Source of the DNA: Streptomyces xylophagus
Lineage (GTDB): Bacteria; Actinomycetota; Actinomycetes; Streptomycetales; Streptomycetaceae
Length of the DNA: 64,000 nt
Reading direction: 5' to 3'
Assembly: GCF_000716435.1 (NCBI RefSeq)
Contig: NZ_JNWO01000015.1
Location: 248,001 to 312,000, forward strand
Shown: in pieces, positions 38,907-48,379 of the stretch
Layout: every line of letters begins with the position of its first letter
Numbering within the stretch: position 1 is the first letter of the stretch
Notes under the pieces: generated by a model
Seen by the model: only the letters and a program-made list of their open reading frames with translations
The model's database searches: none
Told to the model about the DNA's origin: nothing
Program-made: the position numbers and the translations under genes

Positions 38907-39799
38907 ACCAACCGCAACCTCTCCCCACAAACCCCCACCCGCACCCCCTGCCCCCACGTCAACTCCACCGCATCCCCCTCCATCCCGTCCCCGAACACAA
39001 TCAACTGCTCGGACTCCACGGTGAGTTGAAGCCCCGCCGAACCCCCCAGCTCGCCCGCCACCAACGACGTACCGGTGACCGGTGAAGGCCAGGCCTCCCG
39101 TACGAACCACACCAGTCTGTCCTCCGAGGGGTGTGGCAGGGCGAGGTCGCTGCCCCGCTCCTGCCACACCGACCGGAGCCAGCCCGTGGCCCCGGTGCCC
39201 GTTCCCACGAGCACCCCGGAGGACGCCTGGGCCTCGACGACACCCCCGTCGCCCTCCAGGCCCAGGCGGTATCGGGCCGTCTGATGTCCGACGGCTCCCA
39301 GATAGATCTCGTTGAGCGCGACCAGCCGCTGGGTGTCGTCGGCGACGGCCTCGACCATGGTGAGTTCGTCGACACCGGTACGGGCCGCGTGGGCCGAGGG
39401 CAGCAGCGTGGCCGCGGCCGACGGGCGGTGTCGTACCAGGACGCCCGGGTTGCGGCCGGGGTCCGTGTCGAAGCCCAACACCGGTTGTCCGGAGAGGTAC
39501 TTGGCGACGTTCGCGACCAGGCCGTCCTGCCCGACCACGGCCACCACGTCCTCCGGCGCGAACAGGAACCGGTCCAAGTCGGCCCGCTCGACCTGGGTCT
39601 GACGCCAGGTCAGCGGTACCGAGGACGACACCTCGGCCAGTGCCCGGCGCGTCCGGCGGTGGCGTTCGGCGACCTCCTCGATGTCCCGGCCCCGCGACCG
39701 CAGGAAGTACGCGGCCTGGCCGTGCGTGCCGTGCCGGGCCACCAACTCCTCGTACTCCGTGGTCCGATGGACGAGGACGACCCGCGGGGCGAGACTCAC
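38900..39799 (-). CDS. NAD-kinase-like protein
   Basis: 299 residues with the NAD/polyphosphate kinase fold. NAD kinase GGDGT is changed to GQDGL (VVGQDGLVANVAKYL), the NExxxG element is present (ALNEIYLG), and the glycine-rich strand reads SGVLVGTGTGATGW. The altered nucleotide motif makes canonical NAD kinase activity uncertain. GTG 39799 overlaps the stop of the SPFH gene (GTGA), so the two are coupled and likely work together. Confidence 0.75.
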   Translation of the reverse strand: MSLAPRVVLVHRTTEYEELVARHGTHGQAAYFLRSRGRDIEEVAERHRRTRRALAEVSSSVPLTWRQTQVERADLDRFLFAPEDVVAVVGQDGLVANVAKYLSGQPVLGFDTDPGRNPGVLVRHRPSAAATLLPSAHAARTGVDELTMVEAVADDTQRLVALNEIYLGAVGHQTARYRLGLEGDGGVVEAQASSGVLVGTGTGATGWLRSVWQERGSDLALPHPSEDRLVWFVREAWPSPVTGTSLVAGELGGSAGLQLTVESEQLIVFGDGMEGDAVELTWGQGVRVGVCGERLRLVG

Positions 39800-40833
39800 G
39801 CCGGCTCTCCGGTGCCGAGCCTGGCGAGCAGCCCGGTCAGGACATCCGGCGAGATCGTCACGCTGTCGATGTTCGGCAGGTTCTCCGCGAGCCGGGTCCC
39901 GGTGAGCGCGTGCAGGGTCGCGACGTCGACGTCGGCGTGCACCCGCAGCCACGCCGCCTGGGCGTGCGCCCGTGCGTCACCCACCTCGCGCGCGCCTTCG
40001 GCCTCGGCACGGGAGAGCCGTACGGAACGCGCCGCCTCGGCGTCCGCGAGCCGTACCGTGCGTGTCGCCTCCGCCTCGGCCCGTACTCCGTCCGCCGCCG
40101 CGTGCTCCTCGGCCTCGCGGCGGGTGTTCGTGCCGCGCTGGTCGACCAACTGCTCCTCGCGGCGGGCGAGTTCGATCTGGCTGTCCAGTTCGTTCTCGGC
40201 GATCGCGCGCTCTCGCTCGACCGCCACCGCCCGGCGTTCGTAGGTGGCCTTGTCGGCCTCCTGCTGGATCTGTTCGCGGGCCGGGGTGCGCAGTGCCCGT
40301 TCCACCTCGGGCTCGGGGCGCAGTGCCATCACGCGGACGGCGACCACCTCGATGCCGGTGGCCGGCAGGCGGGGTTCGGCATGCAGCCCGGCCGCGATCT
40401 GCTCCCTTACCGCCGTCACTCCGTCGACCAGCGCGGATGCCAGCGGTGTGCGAGCGAGTACGGCCAGCGCGTGCTGCTGGGCCGTCTCCGTGAGCAGGGT
40501 GCCCAACTGCTCCAGAGGCGCGCCTCGCCATACGCCCGTGTCCGGGTCGACCGAGAAGTCGAGCCGGGCGGACGCCAGGGCCGGGTCGTCGATCCGGTAG
40601 GTGACGGTCGCCTGGACCGCCACGTCCTGGAAGTCGGACGTACGGGCATGGAAGGTCATGGCCAACTCCCGGTCGTCGACCGGTACTTCGGAGAGCGCGG
40701 CGGTCAACGAGCGGAACCAGAAGCTGAGTCCGGGCCCGTCGTGCAGCAACTTGCCCGAGCGGTGGTGGCGGATGTGTGCCGTCGGAGCCCCGCGCAGGTG
40801 GCGCCAGCCAAGGCGCCGGGTGATGTCGGCCAT
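39796..40833 (-). CDS. SPFH/Band 7 domain protein
   Basis: 345-residue stomatin/prohibitin-family protein. The Band 7 domain spans about 10-190 (VPVDDRELAMTFHARTSDFQDV, AVTYRIDDP-like strands). A long charged coiled coil (about 185-290, rich in EAEA/RAEAE) follows, as in flotillin-like scaffolds. There is no clear N-terminal transmembrane helix. GAGGGA precedes ATG 40833. Such proteins form membrane-associated oligomers; pairing with an NAD-kinase-like protein is the only clue to a specific role. Confidence 0.85.
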   Translation of the reverse strand: MADITRRLGWRHLRGAPTAHIRHHRSGKLLHDGPGLSFWFRSLTAALSEVPVDDRELAMTFHARTSDFQDVAVQATVTYRIDDPALASARLDFSVDPDTGVWRGAPLEQLGTLLTETAQQHALAVLARTPLASALVDGVTAVREQIAAGLHAEPRLPATGIEVVAVRVMALRPEPEVERALRTPAREQIQQEADKATYERRAVAVERERAIAENELDSQIELARREEQLVDQRGTNTRREAEEHAAADGVRAEAEATRTVRLADAEAARSVRLSRAEAEGAREVGDARAHAQAAWLRVHADVDVATLHALTGTRLAENLPNIDSVTISPDVLTGLLARLGTGEPA

Positions 40834-40908
40834 CAGAGTCCCTCAGATCCCATCTGGTCCCGTCGGATCGCCTCTCGATCTCGTCAGTAAGACGATAATC
40901 GTGCGACG

Positions 40909-40938
40909 CACTTGTCGTCAAGGGGACGAAAACAAGTG
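40909..40938. promoter_or_regulatory. inverted repeat between SPFH and arcA genes
   Basis: CACTTGTCGTC (40909-40919) and GACG...ACAAGTG (40925-40938) form an imperfect palindrome in the divergent promoter region, 64 bp before the arcA start. It may be an operator; the regulator is unknown. Confidence 0.4.
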
Positions 40939-41001
40939 CGGTCTGAAGGCAGTATGAAAAGTAGGAGGGTGAACTCGGGCCCAGGTGGTCAGGATGGAGA
41001 C

Positions 41002-42225
41002 ATGGCACTCCATGTCGACTCCGAGACCGGGCGGCTCCGCCGCGTCATCCTGCACCGGCCGGATCTCGAGCTCAAAAGGCTCACCCCCGAGAACAAGGAC
41101 GCCCTCCTCTTCGACGACGTGCTCTGGGTGCGCCGGGCGCGCGCCGAGCACGACGGGTTCGCGGACGTACTGCGCGACCGGGGCGTCGCCGTCCACCTCT
41201 TCGGCGACCTGCTCGCCGAGGCCCTGGCGATCCCGGCGGCCCGTTCGCTCGTCCTGGACCGCGTCTTCGACGAGAAGGAGTACGGCCCCCTCGCCACCGA
41301 CCACCTCCGCGCCGCCTTCGAGGCCCTGCCCGCGCCCGAACTGGCCGAGGCGCTCGTCGGCGGCATGACCAAGCGGGAGTTCCTGGACGCCCACGCGGAG
41401 CCGACCTCCGTCCGCTTCCACGTCATGGAACTCGACGACTTCCTCCTCGCCCCCCTCCCCAACCACCTCTTCACCCGCGACACGTCCGCCTGGATCTACG
41501 ACGGTGTCGCCGTCAACGCGATGCGCTGGCCGGCGCGGCAGCGCGAGACCGTCCACTTCGAGGCGATCTACCGACACCACCCGCTCTTCCGCGCGGAGAA
41601 GTTCCACGTCTGGTCCGAGGGGCAGGCCGACTACCCGTCCACCATCGAGGGCGGGGACGTCCTCGTCATCGGCAACGGCGCGGTGCTCATCGGCATGAGC
41701 GAGCGCACGACCCCGCAGGCTGTCGAGATGCTCGCGCACAAGCTGTTCGCCGAGGGCTCCGCGCGGACGATCGTCGCGCTCGACATGCCCAAGCGGCGCG
41801 CCTTCATGCACCTCGACACGGTGATGACGATGGTCGACGGCGACACCTTCACCCAGTACGCGGGGCTCGGCATGCTGCGGTCGTACACCATCGAACCGGG
41901 CGTCGGCGACAAGGAGTTGAAGGTCACCGACCATCCGCCGGAGCACATGCACCGCGCGATCGCCGCCGCCCTCGGGCTGAACGAGATCCGTGTCCTGACC
42001 GCCACCCAGGACGTGCACGCCGCCGCGCGCGAGCAGTGGGACGACGGCTGCAACGTCCTCGCCGTCGAGCCGGGCGTCGTCGTCGCCTATGAGCGGAACG
42101 CGACCACCAACACGTTTCTGCGCAAGCAGGGCATCGAGGTGATCGAGATCCCTGGCAGTGAGCTGGGCCGGGGTCGGGGCGGGCCGCGCTGCATGAGCTG
42201 CCCGATCGAACGGGACGCCGCGTAG
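41002..42225 (+). CDS. arcA: arginine deiminase
   Basis: 407-residue arginine deiminase, converting L-arginine to citrulline and ammonia, first step of the arginine deiminase pathway. Signatures: the N-terminal [25 protein letters not shown] with a catalytic-region Asp; [20 protein letters not shown] with the catalytic His; and the nucleophile Cys in CMSCPIERD at the C-terminus. ATG 41002 gives the family length and has GGATGGAG just upstream; earlier in-frame codons would add an unconserved tail. Ornithine carbamoyltransferase follows after 100 bp. Confidence 0.95.
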   Translation: MALHVDSETGRLRRVILHRPDLELKRLTPENKDALLFDDVLWVRRARAEHDGFADVLRDRGVAVHLFGDLLAEALAIPAARSLVLDRVFDEKEYGPLATDHLRAAFEALPAPELAEALVGGMTKREFLDAHAEPTSVRFHVMELDDFLLAPLPNHLFTRDTSAWIYDGVAVNAMRWPARQRETVHFEAIYRHHPLFRAEKFHVWSEGQADYPSTIEGGDVLVIGNGAVLIGMSERTTPQAVEMLAHKLFAEGSARTIVALDMPKRRAFMHLDTVMTMVDGDTFTQYAGLGMLRSYTIEPGVGDKELKVTDHPPEHMHRAIAAALGLNEIRVLTATQDVHAAAREQWDDGCNVLAVEPGVVVAYERNATTNTFLRKQGIEVIEIPGSELGRGRGGPRCMSCPIERDAA

Positions 42226-42246
42226 AGGTCGCCGCACAGAAGCCGC

Positions 42247-42275
42247 CGTATAGAAATGCTGCGTGTCGTATAGAA
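42247..42275 (+). promoter_or_regulatory. direct repeat / promoter-like sequence before arcB
   Basis: CGTATAGAA occurs twice (42247-42255 and 42267-42275), 20 bp apart, just after arcA. TATAGAAT resembles an actinobacterial -10 element, so arcB may have its own promoter. No -35 box could be assigned. Confidence 0.35.
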
Positions 42276-42325
42276 TTCCAAACCAAGCACTTGTTCCCCT
42301 GTACCCGTATCTCTGGAGCGCCCCC

Positions 42326-43333
42326 ATGGCGACAGTCCCGACCGCCCTCGCCGGCCGCCACTTCCTCAAGGAGCTGGACTTCTCCGAGGAGGAGTTCCGC
42401 GGTCTGATCGAGCTGGCCGCCGAGCTGAAGGCCGCCAAGAAGGCCGGGGGCGAGACGCGGTACCTGTCGGGGAAGAACATCGCGCTGATCTTCGAGAAGA
42501 CCTCGACGCGCACACGCTGCGCGTTCGAGGTCGCGGCGGCCGACCAGGGGGCCTCGACGACCTACCTCGACCCGTCCGGCTCGCAGATCGGGCACAAGGA
42601 GTCCGTGAAGGACACCGCGCGCGTGCTCGGCCGTATGTTCGACGGCATCGAGTACCGCGGGGACAGTCAGGCGGCCGTGGAAGAGCTGGGTGCGTACGCG
42701 GGCGTGCCCGTATACAACGGTCTCACCGACGACTGGCACCCCACCCAGATGCTCGCCGACGTGCTCACCATGACCGAGCACAGCGACAGGCCGCTCAAGG
42801 AGATCGCCTTCGCCTACCTCGGCGACGCCCGCTTCAACATGGGCAACTCCTACCTGGTCACCGGCGCGCTGCTCGGTATGGACGTACGGATCGTCGCCCC
42901 GAAGTCGTACTGGCCCGCCGAGGAGATCGTCACCGCCGCCCGCGCGCTCGCCGAGCGGAGCGGTGCCCGCATCACGCTCACCGAGGGGATCGAGGACGGG
43001 GTGGCGGGCGCCGACTTCGTCGTCACCGACGTGTGGGTCTCGATGGGCGAGCCCAAGCAGGTCTGGGACGAGCGGATCGCGGCCCTCGCGCCGTACGCCG
43101 TGACCATGGACGTCCTACGGGCCACCGGCAACCCGGACGTCAAGTTCCTGCACTGCCTGCCGGCCTTCCACGACCTCGGCACCAAGGTCGGCCGCGAGAT
43201 ATACGAGACCCACGGCCTCGACTCCCTGGAGGTCACGGACGAGGTCTTCGAGTCGGCCCACTCGGTCGTCTTCGACCAGGCCGAGAACCGACTGCACACG
43301 ATCAAGGCCATACTGGTGGCAACACTGGCCTGA
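42326..43333 (+). CDS. arcB: ornithine carbamoyltransferase
   Basis: 335-residue OTCase. Carbamoyl phosphate site STRTR (in [13 protein letters not shown]), HPTQ, the ornithine-site Cys in HCLPAFHD, and DVWVSMGEP are all present. Next to arcA it should act catabolically, turning citrulline into ornithine and carbamoyl phosphate, though sequence alone does not separate ArcB from ArgF. No carbamate kinase gene lies nearby. GGAG precedes ATG 42326 by about eight bases. Confidence 0.93.
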   Translation: MATVPTALAGRHFLKELDFSEEEFRGLIELAAELKAAKKAGGETRYLSGKNIALIFEKTSTRTRCAFEVAAADQGASTTYLDPSGSQIGHKESVKDTARVLGRMFDGIEYRGDSQAAVEELGAYAGVPVYNGLTDDWHPTQMLADVLTMTEHSDRPLKEIAFAYLGDARFNMGNSYLVTGALLGMDVRIVAPKSYWPAEEIVTAARALAERSGARITLTEGIEDGVAGADFVVTDVWVSMGEPKQVWDERIAALAPYAVTMDVLRATGNPDVKFLHCLPAFHDLGTKVGREIYETHGLDSLEVTDEVFESAHSVVFDQAENRLHTIKAILVATLA

Positions 43334-43347
43334 CCAGCGTCGATGCC

Positions 43348-43370
43348 GTCCGGCGGCTATCCCGCCGGAC
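43348..43370. terminator. bidirectional terminator between arcB and the ATP-binding protein
   Basis: GTCCGGCGG and CCGCCGGAC flank a five-base loop. It lies 14 bp after the arcB stop and overlaps the end of the convergent gene. Confidence 0.7.
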
Positions 43371-43812
43371 GCCACTGGGGCGGTACGACGGGCAGCCTGA
43401 ACCACACCGCTTTGCCCGACTCGGTCGGGCGGTGGCCGCACGACGAGCTCAGGGCGCGGATCAGCAGCAGGCCGCGCCCGTGCTCCTGCCAGGGGTCGGG
43501 CTCTTCCTCGGCGGGCTTGGTGAGGCTTGTGGGCGGCTCCGGGTCGGGGTCGTGCACCTCGACCTGGCAGCCGGTGGGCAGCAACTCGACCACGAGCTCT
43601 ATGGGGGCGTCACCGGCGGTGTGCTCCACCGCGTTCGCGACCAGCTCCGCCGTCAGCAGCTCCGCGGTGTCACTGTCGGCCGTGTGCTTCACCTCGGACA
43701 GAGCGGTACGGACCAGTGCGCGGGCCACCGGCACGGCCGCGGCGGTGTGCGGCAGTGCGATGCGCCAGGAGGCGGAGGCGGAGGGGCGTTCTTGCAAGGC
43801 GGGTCCGTTCAT
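43357..43812 (-). CDS. ATP-binding protein, anti-sigma/HATPase type
   Basis: 151-residue histidine-kinase-like ATPase domain of the RsbW/SpoIIAB-like group common in Streptomyces. The N box is ELVANAVEHT and the G box HGRGLLLIRALSS. There is no kinase dimerisation or sensor region, so it probably phosphorylates or binds an anti-sigma antagonist or sigma factor; the partner is not in view. ATG 43812 is chosen by where the conserved region starts; the frame is open to a GTG at 43887, and neither start has a good ribosome site. Confidence 0.8.
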   Translation of the reverse strand: MNGPALQERPSASASWRIALPHTAAAVPVARALVRTALSEVKHTADSDTAELLTAELVANAVEHTAGDAPIELVVELLPTGCQVEVHDPDPEPPTSLTKPAEEEPDPWQEHGRGLLLIRALSSSCGHRPTESGKAVWFRLPVVPPQWRPAG

Positions 43813-43998
43813 GGAGCAGGCTGTCCTGCTTTCAACTATATGAATGGTACGGCGCCCTTTGTCAGAGTCTCTCGACGGGCTCCGCACGGGACCTTCGTCC
43901 CGGTACCGAGCGGCATACCCCGTTCAACGGCCTCTTCCGCATGACAGCTCCCGTTGTTACCGCGCTATTGACGACTCGTGACGGATGCGACGGCGACA

Positions 43999-44023
43999 GG
44001 TCATTTCGACGGGTCATTTCGAC
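43999..44023. repeat. tandem GGTCATTTCGAC direct repeat
   Basis: GGTCATTTCGAC occurs at 43999-44010 and 44012-44023, in the gap between the cysN terminator and the ATP-binding protein gene. Possibly a regulatory site for the latter, about 190 bp upstream of its start. Confidence 0.35.
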
Positions 44024-44031
44024 ATGGCACA

Positions 44032-44077
44032 AGAACGCCCTCGGGCCCCGTTCGAAAACGGGGCCCGAGGGCGTTCT
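44032..44077 (-). terminator. strong terminator of the cysCDN operon
   Basis: A perfect 21-bp stem (starting AGAACGCCCTCGGGCCCCG) with a CGAA tetraloop lies 11 bp after the leftward cysN stop. Confidence 0.9.
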
Positions 44078-44088
44078 GCGGGCGAGGA

Positions 44089-45300
44089 TCAGGCCAGGTC
44101 GGCCATCCCCGCGGTCAGCGTCGCGCCGTCCGCCGGGTCGATCACGAGGAACGCGCCCGTGCGGCGGGAGACCGCGTAGTCGTCGAGCGCGAGCGGCTCC
44201 GCGGTGCGCAGGACGATCCGGCCCAGATCGTTCGCGGTCAGCTCGGCCGCGCCGCCGAGGTCCTTGACGATTGCCTTGACCGTCCGGGTCGTGTGGCGCA
44301 CCAGCACCCGGTCGCCGACCCGCAGCGGGCGGTCGGCCAGATGGCATACGGCGGCCCGGACGTCCTGCGTGAGCGCGGGCGCGTCGGCCCCGGCGGTGAT
44401 CATGTCGCCGCGCGACACGTCCCGTTGATCGGCGAGGCGCAGGCTGACCGACTGGGGCGCGTACGCAGCTTCGGCCTCGGTGCCGAGCACGGAGATGCCG
44501 GTGATCTCGGACGTCTCGCCCGAGGGGTGGACCGTGACACGGTCGCCGACGCGCAGAGAGCCGGACACCAACTGGCCCGCGTACCAACGGACTTCGCCGT
44601 CACGGATGACGTACTGGACCGGAAAACGGGCCGGTGCGTCGGACGGGTCGGCGCCGACCGGCACGTCCTCCAGGAACTCCAGCAGGGCCGGGCCCTCGTA
44701 CCAGTCCATGTGCTTGGAACGGTCCACCACGTTGTCGCCGACGAGTGCCGACACCGGTATCGGCGTGAAGGACGGCAGGCCCAACTCGGCCGCGTGGCCC
44801 GTGAATTCCTCCACGATCCGCTCGAACACCGGCTGCTCGTACCCGACGAGGTCCATCTTGTTGACGGCCAGGACGACGTTCGGGACGCGCAGCAGCGCGG
44901 CAACGGCGGCGTGCCGCAAGGTCTGTTCGACGACACCGTTGCGCGCGTCGACCAGGATGATCGCCAACTCGGCGGTGGAGGCGCCGGTGACCATGTTGCG
45001 GGTGTACTGCACATGGCCCGGGGTGTCGGCGAGGATGAACCGCCTGCGTGGGGTGGCGAAGTAGCGGTACGCCACGTCGATGGTGATGCCCTGCTCGCGC
45101 TCGGCGCGCAGGCCGTCGGTGAGCAGCGCGAGGTCGGGGGCGTCCTGGCCGCGGTCGGCCGACACCCGCTGTACGGCTTCGAGTTGGTCGGTGAGGACCG
45201 ACTTGGAGTCGTGCAACAGCCGTCCTACGAGAGTGGACTTGCCGTCGTCGACGGAGCCTGCCGTGGCGAACCGCAGCGTGTCGATGGTGATGGTGCTCAT
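44089..45300 (-). CDS. cysN: sulfate adenylyltransferase subunit 1 (GTPase)
   Basis: 403-residue EF-Tu-like GTPase that drives adenosine 5'-phosphosulfate formation by CysD. G1 is AGSVDDGKST (near 14-23), G3 ADTPGH, and G4 NKMD. It is shorter than the roughly 440-residue form I recall from other Streptomyces: a loop before TANDLGRIVLRTAEP is missing. ATG 45300 starts two bases after the cysD stop, so they are coupled. Confidence 0.92.
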   Translation of the reverse strand: MSTITIDTLRFATAGSVDDGKSTLVGRLLHDSKSVLTDQLEAVQRVSADRGQDAPDLALLTDGLRAEREQGITIDVAYRYFATPRRRFILADTPGHVQYTRNMVTGASTAELAIILVDARNGVVEQTLRHAAVAALLRVPNVVLAVNKMDLVGYEQPVFERIVEEFTGHAAELGLPSFTPIPVSALVGDNVVDRSKHMDWYEGPALLEFLEDVPVGADPSDAPARFPVQYVIRDGEVRWYAGQLVSGSLRVGDRVTVHPSGETSEITGISVLGTEAEAAYAPQSVSLRLADQRDVSRGDMITAGADAPALTQDVRAAVCHLADRPLRVGDRVLVRHTTRTVKAIVKDLGGAAELTANDLGRIVLRTAEPLALDDYAVSRRTGAFLVIDPADGATLTAGMADLA

Positions 45301-45302
45301 GG

Positions 45303-46049
45303 TTAGAAGTACCCCTCGCGCTTGCGGTCTTCCATCGCGGCCTCGGACATCTTGTCGTCGGCACGCGTGGCGCCCCGCTCGGTCACGTCCGCCTTCGGGC
45401 CGCCCCATTCACCGGCGGTCAGCCACATGCCACCGCGGTTGAAGACCTCGCGGTAGTGGGCGAAGTAGATGTCGGGGAGTTCGATGCCTTCGCGGGCGAT
45501 GTACTGCCAGACGTCCAGCTCGGTCCAGTTGGACAGCGGGAACACACGGACGTGTTCGCCGGGGGCGTGGCGTCCGTTGTAGAGGTTCCACAGCTCGGGC
45601 CGCTGCCTGCGCGGGTCCCACTGCGAGAACTCGTCCCGGAGCGAGAACACCCGCTCCTTCGCCCGCGCCTTCTCCTCATCACGACGCCCGCCACCGAACA
45701 CGGCGTCAAAGCGCTCGGACTGGATCTTCTCCGTCAATGGCAGGGTCTGGAGGGGGTTGCGGGTGCCGTCGGGGCGTTCGCGCAGTACACCGCGGTCGAT
45801 GTAGTCCTGTACGGAGGCCACATGGAGGCGCAGCCCATGTGCGGTCACCACACGGTCCCGGTACTCGAGGACCTCGGGGAAGTTGTGTCCGGTGTCCACA
45901 TGGAGCAGGGAGAACGGCACCGGCGCGGGCGCGAACGCCTTCAGCGCCAGGTGCAGCATGACGATGGAGTCCTTGCCGCCGGAGAAGAGAATCACCGGCC
46001 GCTCGAACTCACCCGCCACCTCACGGAAGATGTGCACCGCCTCGGACAC
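45303..46049 (-). CDS. cysD: sulfate adenylyltransferase subunit 2, N-terminally shortened
   Basis: 248 residues as read; CysD is usually about 300-310. The ATP-pyrophosphatase motif SGGKDS and the GGGRRDEEKARAKERVFSLRDE stretch are intact, as is the C-terminal DRKREGYF. The usual 30-60 N-terminal residues before SEAVHIFREVAGEFERP are absent. About 45 residues before TERGATRADDKMSEAAMEDR are also missing. The only possible start here, GTG 46049, has no proper ribosome site and lies inside the cysC frame. This looks like a cysC-cysD deletion junction. It may be functional if still translated, but is probably impaired. Confidence 0.75.
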   Translation of the reverse strand: MSEAVHIFREVAGEFERPVILFSGGKDSIVMLHLALKAFAPAPVPFSLLHVDTGHNFPEVLEYRDRVVTAHGLRLHVASVQDYIDRGVLRERPDGTRNPLQTLPLTEKIQSERFDAVFGGGRRDEEKARAKERVFSLRDEFSQWDPRRQRPELWNLYNGRHAPGEHVRVFPLSNWTELDVWQYIAREGIELPDIYFAHYREVFNRGGMWLTAGEWGGPKADVTERGATRADDKMSEAAMEDRKREGYF

Positions 46050-46411
46050 ACCTCGACGGGGGTCGCGACATGCACCTCGACGTACGGCGTCCCGCTCGCC
46101 TCGTGGCGCTTGCGGACGGCCTCGCGGCTGTCGGCGTAGGGCGCGATGACCGGGACGACGGAGAGGACGCCGTTGCGCGCGAGCACCTCGGAGACGAGGC
46201 CGATGCGCTGCACGTTGGTGTTGCGGTCCTCGCGGGAGAAGCCGAGGCCGGCCGAGAGGAAGCGGCGTACCTCGTCGCCGTCGAGGATCTCCACGCGATG
46301 TCCCTCGGCCTTGAGGCGCTCCCCGAGGTGTCTGGCGATCGTCGTCTTACCCGCGCTCGGCAGTCCGGTGAGCCAGACGGTGGCTCCCTGAGCCCTTGCC
46401 GTGGTGGTCAT
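45992..46411 (-). CDS. cysC: adenylylsulfate kinase, C-terminally truncated
   Basis: 139 residues; CysC is normally about 175-180. It starts well: ATG 46411 with AGAGGA upstream, P-loop GLPSAGKT, DGDEVR, FSREDRNTNVQRIG and PVIAPYADSREAVR. After HVATPVEVC homology stops and the frame runs 17 residues into cysD sequence. The lost third includes the segment with DPYE..P that helps bind substrate, so PAPS synthesis is unlikely. It is best regarded as a truncated gene unless the junction is an assembly error. Confidence 0.75.
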   Translation of the reverse strand: MTTTARAQGATVWLTGLPSAGKTTIARHLGERLKAEGHRVEILDGDEVRRFLSAGLGFSREDRNTNVQRIGLVSEVLARNGVLSVVPVIAPYADSREAVRKRHEASGTPYVEVHVATPVEVCPRRCTSSVRWRVSSSGR

Positions 46412-46507
46412 GCGCAACAGTCCTCTTTCTTACCCGACGAGCGACGTCGTCGAAGGCTAGGTAAGAACTCTGAGAGGACCTGTTAAAGAAGCTGAGGTTT
46501 AGCTGAG

Positions 46508-47320
46508 TCACACGCCCGCGAACGCCGCTCCCGCGTCCCGCAGCCGTGCGTGCAGCGCCCGGAACACCTCGGCCGAGCGGGCGCCCGGCCAGTCGCGGGG
46601 GAGCAGGCTCGCGGGCAGTCCCGGGTCGATGTAGGGGAGGTGGCGCCAGGAGTCCAGGGCGAGGAGGTAGTCGCGGTAGGCGTCCTCGGGCGGGGTGTCC
46701 GCGCGCTGTTCCCAGTCGTGCAGCACGCGCGCGTGGCGGTCGAGGAACGCCTCGTGCGCCTTGGCGATCGTGGCGAGGTCCCACCAGCGGGCGACGGCCT
46801 CCGCGGTCGCCGCGAAGCCCAGGTGTTCGCCGCGGAAGAAGTCCACGTACGGGTCGAGGCGCAGCCGTTGGAGGATGTGCCGGGTCTCCTCGTACAGGCG
46901 CGCGGGTGCGATCCACACACCCGGGGCGGCGGTGCCGAAGCCGAGGCCGGACAGCCGGGAGCGCAGGACGTGCCGCTTCTGCCGTTCGGACTCGGGTACG
47001 GAGAACACGGCGAGCACCCAGCCCTCGTCGTCGGAGGGGGTGGTCGCGTAGACGCGTCGGTCGCCGTCGTCGAGCAACTGCCGTGCCTCGGGCGACAGTT
47101 CGTAGCCCGCGGCGCCCTGTGCGGTGCGGGCGGGCAGCAGCAGCCCGCGCCGTTTGAGCCGGGACACCGACGAACGCACGGAGGGCGCGTCGACGCCGGC
47201 CGCGGCCAGGAGCCGGATCAGCTCCGCGACCGGGACAGGGCCGGGCACGAAGCGGCCGTAGGCGCCGTAGAGCGTGACGATGAGAGACCGTGGAGCATGC
47301 TGGTCGGACACGTTGATCAT
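46508..47320 (-). CDS. PaaX-family transcriptional regulator
   Basis: 270-residue regulator with an N-terminal winged helix (SLIVTLYGAYGRFV, VRSSVSRLKRRGLL) and the PaaX central and C-terminal domains (VLAVFSVPESERQKRHVLRSRL, GVWIAPARL, ARWWDL). PaaX repressors respond to phenylacetyl-CoA in aromatic catabolism; no such genes are in view, so the ligand here is unknown. ATG 47320 is used; a GTG four codons in is possible. Confidence 0.88.
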   Translation of the reverse strand: MINVSDQHAPRSLIVTLYGAYGRFVPGPVPVAELIRLLAAAGVDAPSVRSSVSRLKRRGLLLPARTAQGAAGYELSPEARQLLDDGDRRVYATTPSDDEGWVLAVFSVPESERQKRHVLRSRLSGLGFGTAAPGVWIAPARLYEETRHILQRLRLDPYVDFFRGEHLGFAATAEAVARWWDLATIAKAHEAFLDRHARVLHDWEQRADTPPEDAYRDYLLALDSWRHLPYIDPGLPASLLPRDWPGARSAEVFRALHARLRDAGAAFAGV

Positions 47321-47429
47321 CTTAGGCCGCCGGCATCACTGCTGGTCACCTCGGGTGCGCAAGCTGAGCCTCTACGGTTTGGCGGTCACCGTGGGCAGCG
47401 CGTCCCGGAAGACGATCATGCGGGAACGG

Positions 47430-47627
47430 TCAGGCGGCGACGGCGAGTTGGTCGGCCGCCACCCGGAGCGGGGCGACGATCCGGCCGTCGGGCAGCAGGG
47501 CGCCGGTGTCGTCGAAGACGATCGCGCCGTCGCACAGCAGCGTCCAGCCCTGTTCGGGGTGGGCGGAGACGATGTGCGCCGTAGTGGCGGTGTCGGTCAC
47601 GGGGCACGAGGACTGGTGGGAACACAT
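47430..47627 (-). CDS. DUF5999 family small protein
   Basis: 65-residue protein beginning MCSHQSSCP, then SAHPEQGWTLLCDG and DTGALLPDGRIVAP, the conserved pattern of the actinobacterial DUF5999 family. The Cys/His N-terminus suggests possible metal binding. GGAGG lies seven bases before ATG 47627. Function is unknown. Confidence 0.82.
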   Translation of the reverse strand: MCSHQSSCPVTDTATTAHIVSAHPEQGWTLLCDGAIVFDDTGALLPDGRIVAPLRVAADQLAVAA

Positions 47628-47743
47628 GGCGTACCTCCACGTCGGATGCGAGCCGTGCGGGCGGCTCCGTCACCGCCCCGCATCGCATATACAGACCATC
47701 CTCCCGCCGCGAACTCATCGGAACCGCCTGCTGTGAAGCGTGA

Positions 47744-48319
<576 letters not shown>

Positions 48320-48331
48320 CCTCCACGTCTT

Positions 48332-48361
48332 CGGCCCGCCACCCTCAACGGGGGCGGGCCG
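48332..48361. terminator. bidirectional terminator
   Basis: CGGCCCGCC pairs with GGCGGGCCG across a 12-base loop, between two convergent genes. Confidence 0.7.
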
Positions 48362-48379
48362 GACGGGAGTTCGGGTCGG

